In this document: positions 54,847 through 62,097 of the stretch, piece by piece
How the letters are laid out: every line of letters begins with the position of its first letter
How positions within the stretch are numbered: the stretch's first letter is position 1
Source: JAKFDK01 sp036676195
GTDB taxonomy: Bacteria; Bacillota; Sulfobacillia; Symbiobacteriales; ZC4RG38
Direction of reading: 5' to 3'
Length of the DNA: 64,000 nt
Assembly: GCA_036676195.1 (NCBI GenBank)
Contig: JAKFDK010000137.1
Span: forward strand, 19,661-83,660
Translations under genes and position numbers: made by a program
Notes under the pieces: model-generated
The model's input: only the letters and a program-made list of their open reading frames with translations
Told to the model about the DNA's origin: nothing
Database searches by the model: none

Positions 54847-56469
54847 GTGGGTTTTACAGACTTTCGCACCTATCTGGCCAGCCTGGAAGCAGCAGATCTC
54901 CTGTACCGGGTGGACCGGGAAGTCAACAAGGATACGGAACTGTCGCCTCTGGTGCGCTGGCAGTACCGGGGTCTGCCGGTGGAGCAACGCAAGGGCTTTC
55001 TCTTCACCCGGGTGGTAGACTCCCGTGGGCACCGCTACCCTTCCGCCGTGGCGGTCGCCTGTCTCGGGCCGTCCCGGCGGGTGATCGCCCACGCCCTGGG
55101 CTGCACCGAGGCGGAACTACGCGCCGAATGGTCGCGGCGGACCGCCAGCCAGATCGAACCGGTGCGGGTGAGCCGGGCCGAGGCCCCGGTCAAGGAGGTT
55201 ATCTACCGGGAGAGCGACCTGCAGGGAGCGCGGGACGGACTTTTCGGCCTGCCCATCCCCATTGCCACCCCCGGCTTCGACCCGGCGCCCTACGTGACGG
55301 CCGGGCACTGGGTCACCAAAGACCCCGACACCGGCATCCGCAATGTGGGCAACTACCGGGCGATGGTCAAGGGCCCGGGCCTGCTGGGCATTAACGTGGT
55401 GCCCTCGCAGCATATCGGCATGCACTGGGCCAAGGCCCGGGCCCGCGGCCAGCAGTACCTGGAGGCGGCGGTGGTCATCGGCCCGGCCCCGGCCGTTTCG
55501 CTGGTGGCTCCGGCCAAAATCCCCTACGGGGTAGACGAACTGGCCGTGGCCGGCGGGCTGCTGGGTGCGCCGATCGCGGTCGTGCCCTGCGAAACGGTGG
55601 ACCTGGAGGTGCCGGCCCACGCTGAAATCATTATTGAAGGCCGCATCCGGACCGATGTGGAGGAGCCGGAAGCCCCCTTCGGCGAGTACACCGGCTATGT
55701 GGGCGAACAGCGCAACCGGCCGCTGTTTGAGATCACCTGCATCACTACCCGGCGCGATCCGATCTGGCTTGCCTTTGCCAGCCAGTTCCCGCCCAGCGAG
55801 TCCTCCAACCTGCGTGCCGTCGCCAATGAGGCGATTTTCCTGGATCTGCTGCAAAAGCACCTGGGCATGACGACGGTGCGGGATGTGGCCTTTGTGGAAG
55901 AAGGCGGCAGCGCCCAGAACCTGGTGGTGGTGCAAATGAAAAAGCGCACCCCGGCCGATCCGTGGCAGGCCCTGAACGCCATCACCACCGTCGACCCGGC
56001 GTACGGTAAGATCGTCATCGCCGTAGATGAGGATATCAATCCCCAGGACATGGAGGCCGTGATGTGGGCCCTGTGCACCCGCATGCAGCCGGCCCAGGAC
56101 CTGCGCGTGCTCACCCACCGCACGACCCTGCTCGACCCCTCGGCCGCGCCGCCCCAGAGCCCGGTGGAGCACCTGTATTTCCCCCCGCCCGCCGGGGCCT
56201 CGGCGGTGCTGATTGACGCCACCCGCAAGTGGGACTATCCGCCGGTTTCCCTGCCGCCCAGGGAGTATATGGAACGGGCCCGGCAGATCTGGGAGGAGGC
56301 CGGGCTGCCCGAACTCCGCCCCCGCAGCCCCTGGTACGGCTACCCCCTTGGCGAATGGCCGGCCGACTGGACGGAGCTGGCGAATCTGGCGGTAGCCGGA
56401 CGCTACGACGAGGTGGCCCGGCGGGTCGCCGCCGGGCGCCAGCCGATTCCCCCGGAAGGAGGCCAGTAG
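54847..56469 (+). CDS. UbiD family prenylated-FMN decarboxylase, copy 1
   Basis: 540 residues. Non-oxidative (de)carboxylase using prFMN. TKDPDTGIRNVGNYRAMVKGPG holds the conserved Asn and Arg of the cofactor pocket; APFGEYTGYVGEQRN holds the catalytic Glu block. The frame is open back to 54415, but GTG 54847 has AAAGGGGG and begins the family N-terminus (GFTDFRTYLASLEAADLLYRV). Two bases separate it from copy 2, so the products may work together or as a heteromer. No UbiX is in the window, so cofactor must come from elsewhere. Confidence 0.9.
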   Translation: MGFTDFRTYLASLEAADLLYRVDREVNKDTELSPLVRWQYRGLPVEQRKGFLFTRVVDSRGHRYPSAVAVACLGPSRRVIAHALGCTEAELRAEWSRRTASQIEPVRVSRAEAPVKEVIYRESDLQGARDGLFGLPIPIATPGFDPAPYVTAGHWVTKDPDTGIRNVGNYRAMVKGPGLLGINVVPSQHIGMHWAKARARGQQYLEAAVVIGPAPAVSLVAPAKIPYGVDELAVAGGLLGAPIAVVPCETVDLEVPAHAEIIIEGRIRTDVEEPEAPFGEYTGYVGEQRNRPLFEITCITTRRDPIWLAFASQFPPSESSNLRAVANEAIFLDLLQKHLGMTTVRDVAFVEEGGSAQNLVVVQMKKRTPADPWQALNAITTVDPAYGKIVIAVDEDINPQDMEAVMWALCTRMQPAQDLRVLTHRTTLLDPSAAPPQSPVEHLYFPPPAGASAVLIDATRKWDYPPVSLPPREYMERARQIWEEAGLPELRPRSPWYGYPLGEWPADWTELANLAVAGRYDEVARRVAAGRQPIPPEGGQ

Positions 56470-56471
56470 CC

Positions 56472-58127
56472 ATGGCAGCGGAAGGAAAGGCAAAGCCGGC
56501 CCGGCGGCGGCGCACGGCGGCTCCGGCTGCGGCTCCGGCTGCGGCGGCGGTGGCGGCCCCCGCCGGGGCGGTGCGGGACTTTCGGGACTGGCTGGCCGTG
56601 CTGGAAGCGGCCGGCGAACTGAGGCGGGTACAGGCCAAGGTGGACTGGGACGGCGAAATCGGCGCCATTACCCGCGTGAACTTCGCCCTGGAAGGGCCGG
56701 CCCTGCTGTTCGAAAACATCAAAGACTACGAGGCCGGGCGCTGCACCCAGCTCATGGTGGGCGGCGTCGCCACCCGCCGGCGGGTGGCGATGGCCCTGGG
56801 GATGTCCCCCGACATCCCCGCCCCCGCCCTGACTGCCCAGGCCAGGCGCAAGATGCGCCAGTCGATCCCGCCGGTCACGGTGGCCACCGGGCCGGTGAAG
56901 GAAAACATCCTTACCGGCGGGCAGATTAACCTGTACGAATTCCCGGTGCCCAGGTGGCAGCCCCAGGACGGCGGCCGGTTCATTGATACCTGCTGCGCCG
57001 TGATTACCAAAGACCCGGAAACCGGTGTGCCCAACGTGGGCCTGTACCGGGGCATGCTCGCCGGCCCGGACCAGATCGCCAAGCTGCTGGTTATTTCCCA
57101 GGGCTGGGGGCGGCACTTCGGCAAGCACCGCGCCAACGGCGGCGCCATGCCGGTGGCCATTGCCTACGGGCTGCCCGATGTGTACCACTTCACCGCCTGC
57201 GCCCCCATTCACCACCGCGACGGCCAGTGTGAATGGGATACCATCGGTGCCATTCAGGGCTTCCCGGTGGAACTGGTACCGGCGGAAACGGTGGACCTGA
57301 AGGTGCCGGCCCATGCTGAAATGGTGGTGGAAGGTTTTATCTCGCCTGACCCGGCCACCTTCAAGCCTGAGGGTCCCTTCGGGGAATTCACCGGCTACTT
57401 TGGCGGCACGCAGTCGCCCAAGCCGACGGTCCAGGTCACCTGTGTGACCCACCGCAACAACCCGATCTTTCGGGGGACGGTGGAAGGCGTCCGCCCCGGC
57501 ATGCCCAACGAGGACAGCGCCATGTTCGAGGTCAGCCTGGCGGCGGTAGCCTGGAATGTGCTGGAGGATGCCGGTGTGCCCGGAGTGCTGGATGTGTACG
57601 TACCCCCGGTTACGGTAGGCACCCATGTATTCGTGCAGATTCATAATACCTACCGCAACCACGCCAAGCAGGTGGCTGCCGCCCTCTGGGGCGCCAGCCC
57701 GGCCCAGTGGTTCTACAAGCATGTGTTTGTGTTTGAAGAGGATATCGATATCCGGAACCCGGACGATGTGCAGTGGGCCATGGCCTATCGCCTGAATGCC
57801 GGTGAGGGCGACCTGGTCACCTTCGGCCCCACCTTCGGGTCGCTGCTCGACCCCAGCACCCGGTCAGACGAGCGCGATGCCCTGCGCTACGGCTCCGGCA
57901 AGTGGTATCGTGTGCTGTTTGACTGCACCCGGAATCTGGACTTCCCCCTGCGGGCCGACGGCGCCGGCGTGTATCCGCCGCTGAACAAGCTGGCGGTGGC
58001 TGACGAGCGCAAGGTGGCCGCCCGCTGGGATGAGCTGGGGATCGGCCTGCCTTACCTGGATGCCGACGCCCGGCGGAAGCTGACGATGGAGCATGTGATC
58101 GGCAAGATCCAGGGGATTCGGGACTGA
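56472..58127 (+). CDS. UbiD family prenylated-FMN decarboxylase, copy 2
   Basis: 551 residues. An unusual 35-residue Lys/Arg then Ala/Pro-rich head precedes the family start (RDFRDWLAVLEAAGELRRVQ). TKDPETGVPNVGLYRGMLAG and GPFGEFTGYFGG carry the Asn, Arg and Glu pocket residues. ATG 56472 after AGGAGG. It differs clearly from copy 1, so it is an old duplication or two-subunit pair. Decayed pieces of this gene recur at 60533, 60952 and 61485. Confidence 0.9.
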   Translation: MAAEGKAKPARRRRTAAPAAAPAAAAVAAPAGAVRDFRDWLAVLEAAGELRRVQAKVDWDGEIGAITRVNFALEGPALLFENIKDYEAGRCTQLMVGGVATRRRVAMALGMSPDIPAPALTAQARRKMRQSIPPVTVATGPVKENILTGGQINLYEFPVPRWQPQDGGRFIDTCCAVITKDPETGVPNVGLYRGMLAGPDQIAKLLVISQGWGRHFGKHRANGGAMPVAIAYGLPDVYHFTACAPIHHRDGQCEWDTIGAIQGFPVELVPAETVDLKVPAHAEMVVEGFISPDPATFKPEGPFGEFTGYFGGTQSPKPTVQVTCVTHRNNPIFRGTVEGVRPGMPNEDSAMFEVSLAAVAWNVLEDAGVPGVLDVYVPPVTVGTHVFVQIHNTYRNHAKQVAAALWGASPAQWFYKHVFVFEEDIDIRNPDDVQWAMAYRLNAGEGDLVTFGPTFGSLLDPSTRSDERDALRYGSGKWYRVLFDCTRNLDFPLRADGAGVYPPLNKLAVADERKVAARWDELGIGLPYLDADARRKLTMEHVIGKIQGIRD

Positions 58128-58145
58128 CGTTTGGGTGCGCCGGGA

Positions 58146-58489
58146 ATAAGTCCACCAGCGGCGGAGCAAAATAAGAGCAGGCGCCCGGGTTGTGCCGGGC
58201 GCCTGGGAGCCTACAGTCGCCGTCCCACGAATGAGATCGGCAGCTGCCAATCATCGCGATTGGACTGCAGCTGCTACTTTTTAGCAGCGAGTGCGAAGCG
58301 GACGATGATCAGGACGACCCAGACGATCAAAGCAGCGTCCAGTTCAATCGTGATCTTCACCGACTAGCACCCCCTTCTCGGGGACACTGGCCGCCAGGCT
58401 CCGGTGCCATTATACACCAGCCGGACCTCTTTTTGGGGTCCGGCTGACTGTCTGCACCGAACTTTCGTTCGACAGCATTCGAGTTCGCT
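58146..58489 (-). repeat. 344-bp peptide module, copy 1
   Basis: First of three collinear copies of exactly 344 bases, starting 19 bases past the ubiD2 stop. On the minus strand, in order: a CGAAC-GAAA-GTTCG hairpin, a 10-bp stem CAGCCGGACC/GGTCCGGCTG, a TATAAT box (58414-58409), a leader hairpin CCCC-GAGAA-GGGG that hides the ribosome-binding site, the 28-codon gene, a hairpin over the stop codon, and a terminator (58205-58163) with an 11-bp stem and CTCTTATTTT. Leader GGAGCCT can pair with AGGCTCC near the 3' end. The stretch 58490-58635 has no gene. Confidence 0.85.
58274..58360 (-). CDS. 28-residue single-span membrane peptide, copy 1
   Basis: GTG start with AAGGGGG nine bases ahead. Reads MKITIELDAAL, a hydrophobic core (IVWVVLIIVRF) and a basic end (ALAAKK). 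Codon changes between the three copies are either silent or conservative, which supports translation. Size, one membrane span and Lys/Arg end recall type I toxin peptides, but no family is recognised. Confidence 0.72.
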   Translation of the reverse strand: MKITIELDAALIVWVVLIIVRFALAAKK

Positions 58490-58570
58490 CCCACCAGGTA
58501 GGCCGGCGCGGCCTATCCGCGATTCGTCATCCGGACTCGGGAAACATGCATGAACCAACTGAACGACCGG

Positions 58571-58603
58571 GGCGGAGCCCTCCTGCATCCAGGAGACTCC
58601 GCC
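58571..58603. terminator. Hairpin before the arsenic operon
   Basis: GGCGGAG and CTCCGCC enclose a second nested stem (CTCCT/AGGAG). No clear T-tract. It lies between the peptide module and the arsR promoter. Confidence 0.4.
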
Positions 58604-58646
58604 CTGATTCCGTTCTAAGCTCTCCTTAACGTGACTTGGACAAGTA

Positions 58647-58664
58647 TATAAGAATAGGCTTATA
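58647..58664. promoter_or_regulatory. ArsR-type operator
   Basis: TATAAG-N6-CTTATA, an 18-bp AT-rich dyad 14 bases before the arsR ATG, in the promoter position expected for an ArsR/SmtB repressor. Confidence 0.65.
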
Positions 58665-58677
58665 CCGAGGTGGGTTC

Positions 58678-59037
58678 ATGAACGAGCACATCGTCCTCTT
58701 GAAGACGCTGGCCGACCCTACACGCCTGAAGCTGTTGAAACTCATTCTGCAGGAAGAACGCTGTGTGTGCGAGTTGCAGGAAGTGCTTCAGATCAGCCAG
58801 CCGGCTGTCTCGCAGCACATTTTCAAGCTGAAGACTGCCGGCCTCATCAGGGAACGCCGGGCTGGCATGTGGACCTTCTACCAGGGGGATACGCAACGGC
58901 TAAACGCGAGGCTCGGCGCCTTCTCTGCCTTCCTGAAGACCGATCCGGTGGACATTCCTGACATGGCAGGCGAGGTCGAGCGCAGGGCCACTCTGAACCG
59001 CGCCACCCTTTCAACCGAAGGAGGTTCTTCATCGTGA
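58678..59037 (+). CDS. arsR: ArsR family arsenic-responsive repressor
   Basis: 119 residues. The metal-binding ERCVCELQEVL motif (two Cys separated by one residue) sits at the start of the recognition region, followed by the winged-helix ISQPAVSQHIFKLKTAGLIRERR. As(III) binding to the Cys pair would release it from the operator just upstream. ATG 58678 with GAGGTG; an earlier in-frame ATG at 58636 lies within the promoter. Overlaps the transporter start. Confidence 0.92.
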   Translation: MNEHIVLLKTLADPTRLKLLKLILQEERCVCELQEVLQISQPAVSQHIFKLKTAGLIRERRAGMWTFYQGDTQRLNARLGAFSAFLKTDPVDIPDMAGEVERRATLNRATLSTEGGSSS

Positions 59038-60104
59038 CCAGGGAGACGCAGGGCGGTCTTTCGCTCTTGGACCGCTTCCTTACGCTCTGGATTTTCCTCG
59101 CCATGGCAGTCGGTGTTGCCATCGGCTACTTCTCTCCAGGTGCAGCACAGGCGCTCGACCGGCTTCAGGTCGGGGGCGTGTCACTGCCGATTGCTGTCGG
59201 TCTGATCTGGATGATGTACCCCGCGCTGGCCCGTGTCCGCTACGACGAGATGGGCAAGGTCTTCAAGAACGTCCGGCTGCTGGGCTTCTCATTGCTCCAG
59301 AACTGGGTGATTGGCCCGGCACTCATGTTTGCCCTGGCGTTGCTCTTCCTGCGTCACCATCCCGACTACATGGTGGGTCTGATTATCATTGGCCTCGCTC
59401 GCTGTATCGCGATGGTGCTGGTCTGGAATGGGCTCTCCAAGGGCGACAACGAATACGCAGCCGCCCTTGTGGCTTTCAACTCGATCTTCCAGGTGCTGTT
59501 CTATTCCATCTACACCTATATCTTCATCACGGTTCTGCCGGGTTGGTTCGGCGTGAACACCGCCGGCGCCACCGTCGACGTCTCGATGTGGGAAGTGGCC
59601 AAGAGCGTGCTGATTTATCTGGGCATTCCCTTCTTTGGCGGTATGCTTACCCGGGCGATTCTGGTTCGCCGGAAGGGCCTGCAGTGGTACGAGTCTGAGC
59701 TGATGCCGAAGCTGGGACCCACGGCGCTGATCGGTCTGCTCTTTACCATCGTCGTCATGTTCTCCATGAAGGGCGAAACGTTCGTCGCCCTTCCCACGGA
59801 TGTGGTGCGGGTGGCAATCCCACTGCTGATCTATTTTGTGGCGATGTTCTTTGTCTCGTTCTGGCTCTCGAAGCGGGCCGGCTTTAACTATGGCCAGACC
59901 GTGACGCTCTCGTTTACGGCGGCCAGTAACAACTTCGAGCTGGCGATCGCCGTGGCTGTAGCCGTCTTCGGCATCGGGTCCGGGCAGGCGTTCGCGGCTG
60001 TGATCGGTCCGCTGGTCGAGGTCCCGGTGATGATCGGTCTGGTAAATGCTGCCCTCTGGCTCGGACGCAACTGGTTCGGAAGGGGTTCTCTGGTGAAATC
60101 GTAG
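59034..60104 (+). CDS. ACR3-type arsenite efflux transporter
   Basis: 356 residues, ten helices. LDRFLTLWIFLAMAVGVAIGYF, PIAVGLIWMMYPALARVRYDEM and FNSIFQVLFYSIYTYIF are ACR3 hallmarks; LARCIAMVLVWN contains the conserved Cys. GTG start at 59034 overlaps arsR. The operon is minimal (no arsC). It lies between copies 1 and 2 of the 344-bp module, in the same orientation as ubiD. Confidence 0.93.
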   Translation: MTRETQGGLSLLDRFLTLWIFLAMAVGVAIGYFSPGAAQALDRLQVGGVSLPIAVGLIWMMYPALARVRYDEMGKVFKNVRLLGFSLLQNWVIGPALMFALALLFLRHHPDYMVGLIIIGLARCIAMVLVWNGLSKGDNEYAAALVAFNSIFQVLFYSIYTYIFITVLPGWFGVNTAGATVDVSMWEVAKSVLIYLGIPFFGGMLTRAILVRRKGLQWYESELMPKLGPTALIGLLFTIVVMFSMKGETFVALPTDVVRVAIPLLIYFVAMFFVSFWLSKRAGFNYGQTVTLSFTAASNNFELAIAVAVAVFGIGSGQAFAAVIGPLVEVPVMIGLVNAALWLGRNWFGRGSLVKS

Positions 60105-60181
60105 CCAGAGTACAGGGAGAAGGAACGATGGCCGCGGCTATCGTCGCCAGGTGAGGCCCGTCCCACTATTGCCGAGCCTGG

Positions 60182-60525
60182 ATAGGTGCACCATCTGCGG
60201 AGCAAAATAAGAGCAGACGCCCGGTGTGAGCGGGCGCCTGGGAGCCTGCAGTCGCCGTCCTACGAATGAGATCGGCGGCTGCCAGTCATGTAGATTGGGA
60301 CTGCAGCCGCTACTTTCTAGCAGCGAGTGCAAAGCGGACGATGATCAGGACGACCCAGACGATTAAAGCGGCGTCCAGTTCAATCGTGATCTTCACCGAC
60401 TAGCACCCCCGTCTCGGGGACACTGGCCGCCAGGCTCCGGCGCCATTATACACCAGCCGGACCTTTTTTGGGGGTCCGGCTGACTGTGTGCACCGAACTT
60501 TTGTTCGACAACATTCGAGTTCGCT
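60182..60525 (-). repeat. 344-bp peptide module, copy 2
   Basis: Same length and internal spacing as copy 1. TATAAT box at 60450-60445. The stop-codon hairpin shows a compensatory change relative to copy 1 (GCAGCTG/CAGCTGC becomes GCGGCTG/CAGCCGC). The terminator stem keeps pairing with one G-U. It starts 77 bases after the arsenite transporter. Confidence 0.85.
60310..60396 (-). CDS. 28-residue single-span membrane peptide, copy 2
   Basis: Same as copy 1 except Lys27 to Arg. Two codons (for Ala and Leu) differ silently from copy 1. GTG start, AGGGG tract preceded by the same hairpin. Confidence 0.72.
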   Translation of the reverse strand: MKITIELDAALIVWVVLIIVRFALAARK

Positions 60526-60587
60526 GCCGTCAAGGCGCAAGATGCGCCAGTCCATTCCGCCTGCCAGCCATCCGTAATCCGTCATCC

Positions 60588-60616
60588 GGACTCGGGGAAA
60601 TTCCCCGAGTCCTTTT
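60588..60616 (+). terminator. Intrinsic terminator
   Basis: GGACTCGGGG/CCCCGAGTCC stem followed by TTTTCCTTT on the plus strand. Only the left half survives next to copy 1 (near 58532). Confidence 0.75.
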
Positions 60617-60639
60617 CCTTTCGCAGTTGTGACTCTTCC

Positions 60640-60898
60640 CCACCGGTGGCCAGCCCGCTGTCCCGGGGCCAGTTCTCGCTGCGGGCCACGGGGCAGAAGC
60701 ACTTGCGGCCGGAACTTACCGTTTTCACGCCCAGCACACCGGCGGCTGCCGGATCCGGGTGGGGGATACCCTGGTGCTGGACGACTGGGACGGCGCCAAC
60801 CCCAACGGCCCGGCCCACGCCATCCCCGCAGGCACCCAGACTGTGCAGGTCGAGTTCCGCCACCTCACCCCCCTGCCCGACCCCGGAGCCCGTGAATG
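60640..60898 (+). pseudogene. Remnant of a PA14-domain protein (C-terminal half)
   Basis: A frame ending at TGA 60896 reads GTYRFHAQHTGGCRIRVGD, then TLVLDDWDG, and AHAIPAGTQTVQVEFRHLT: the second half of a PA14 domain. No start or upstream part remains. Just before it, at 60533-60560, a short piece matches the inside of ubiD2 (GGCGCAAGATGCGCCAGTC). Confidence 0.55.
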
Positions 60899-60951
60899 AC
60901 AAGACCGGGCTGGCTTTCTGCCGCCTGGCCTTCAAGCGGCTCTTCTGAGGC

Positions 60952-61000
60952 AGCCCACTGGTATGAGCGGGGGATCGGCCTGCCGTACCTGAGCGATGAG
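60952..61000 (+). pseudogene. Decayed ubiD2 tail, fragment 1
   Basis: About 50 bases resemble the C-terminal WDELGIGLPYL region of ubiD2 (58022 onward). As with the true gene, the 344-bp module follows directly, so gene tail and module were probably copied together. Confidence 0.6.
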
Positions 61001-61009
61001 GCCCGCCTC

Positions 61010-61353
61010 ATAAGTCCACCATCTGCGGAGCAAAATAAGAGCAGGCGCCCGGTGCTAGCAGACGCCTGGGAGCCTACAGTCGCCGTCCCACGAATGAGAT
61101 CGGCAGCTGCCAATCATCTAGATTGGAACTACAGATGCTACTTTCTAGCAGCGAGTGCATAGCGGAAGATGATCAGGACGACCCAGACGACCAAAGCAGC
61201 GTCCAGTTCGATCGTGATCTTCACCGACTAGCACCCCCTTCTCGGGGACACTGGCCGCCAGGCTCCGGTTCCATGATACACCAGCCGGACCTCTTTTTCG
61301 GGGTCCGGCTGACTGTTTGGGCGAACTTTCGTTCGACAGTATTCGAGGGCGCT
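61010..61353 (-). repeat. 344-bp peptide module, copy 3 (partly decayed)
   Basis: Again 344 bases with identical spacing. The -10 box is weakened (TATCAT), the terminator stem has mismatches, and the stop-codon hairpin has one mismatch, so this copy may be losing function, yet the peptide frame is intact. Confidence 0.82.
61138..61224 (-). CDS. 28-residue single-span membrane peptide, copy 3
   Basis: Differs from copy 1 by Ile to Val, Val to Phe, Phe to Tyr and Lys to Arg, all conservative, with the frame and hydrophobic core kept. Confidence 0.65.
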   Translation of the reverse strand: MKITIELDAALVVWVVLIIFRYALAARK

Positions 61354-61369
61354 ACAGGAGGTGGCCCCG

Positions 61370-61573
61370 GCTTCCGGTCTAGACCGGAATGTGCCTGTGG
61401 CCTACCGATTTGAGCCGGCCATTGACTTTGACTGGAGGTCCGCCAGACCCCTGCCCCGGGTGGGCGCCGACCACTTTTCGGAGCCGCTTGCTGGGATGAG
61501 CTGGGGATTTGTCTGCCGTGCCGGAGCGATGAGGTCCGGCGGAAGCTGATCATGGCGCATGTGATCGGGTAGA
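61370..61573 (+). pseudogene. Fused remnants: PA14 N-terminal piece and ubiD2 tail, fragment 2
   Basis: 61395-61470 reads VPVAYRFEPAIDFDW then PRVGADHFSE, the opening of a PA14 domain. At about 61485 it joins a second decayed ubiD2 tail (GCTGGGATGAGCTGGGGAT, then the HVIG codons near 61557). The order, N-terminal PA14 piece downstream of the C-terminal one at 60640, shows rearrangement. Confidence 0.5.
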
Positions 61574-61582
61574 AATGGTTTT

Positions 61583-61962
61583 GTGGAATCCGGTAGAGGT
61601 CAGGCGAAAACGATGGCGGCCTTTTGGCATCTGATAGGTTCAGGCGAAAAACATGGCGTTCTTTTGGAATCTGATAGAGGTCAGGCGAAAAACATGGCTG
61701 CCCTTTGAAATCTGGTAGAGGTCAGGCGAAAACCATGGCTGCTCTTTGAAATCTGATCGAGGTCAGGCGAAAACCATGGCTGCCCTTTGAAATCTGATCG
61801 AGGTCAGGCGAAAAACATGGCGGCCTTTTGGAATCTGATCGAGGTCAGGCGAAAAACATGGCGGCCTTTTGGAATCTGATAGAGTTCCGGCGAAAAACAT
61901 GGCGGCCTTTTGGAATCTGGCAGAGGTAAGACGAAAACCATGATGGCCTTGTGGAAGTCTTC
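61583..61962. repeat. 41-bp tandem repeat, nine units
   Basis: Anchors (C/A)(A/C)GGCG at 61601, 61641, 61682, 61723, 61764, 61805, 61846, 61887 and 61928 give a period of 41 (first step 40). Each unit contains GGTCAGGCGAAAAACATGG and then a CCTTTTGGAATCTGAT tail, with 0 to 6 changes. There are no unique spacers, so it is not a CRISPR array. The period is not a multiple of three and is close to four helical turns. No gene spans it. Confidence 0.9.
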
Positions 61963-62097
61963 GGATGATGCCGGAAGAAGGGGGGCGGTGTCCGTGGAAT
62001 AGGCCATGACGCCTCGTCTGTCCCGTAACCGAAGGAGGCGGCCAATCGTTAGCAAAGGCAGTGAGAAGACGACACTGCCATGCCCGGGAGGCCCACC

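Noticed and set aside
60646..60948. 100-codon plus-strand frame
   Set aside because: The neighbouring frame ending at 60896 carries the PA14-like sequence, so this one is a shadow.
61583..61962. CRISPR array
   Set aside because: The units are contiguous with no unique spacers and there are no cas genes nearby.
61804..62055. 83-codon minus-strand frame over the 41-bp repeats
   Set aside because: The period is not a multiple of three, the frame arises by chance over a few units and there is no ribosome-binding site.
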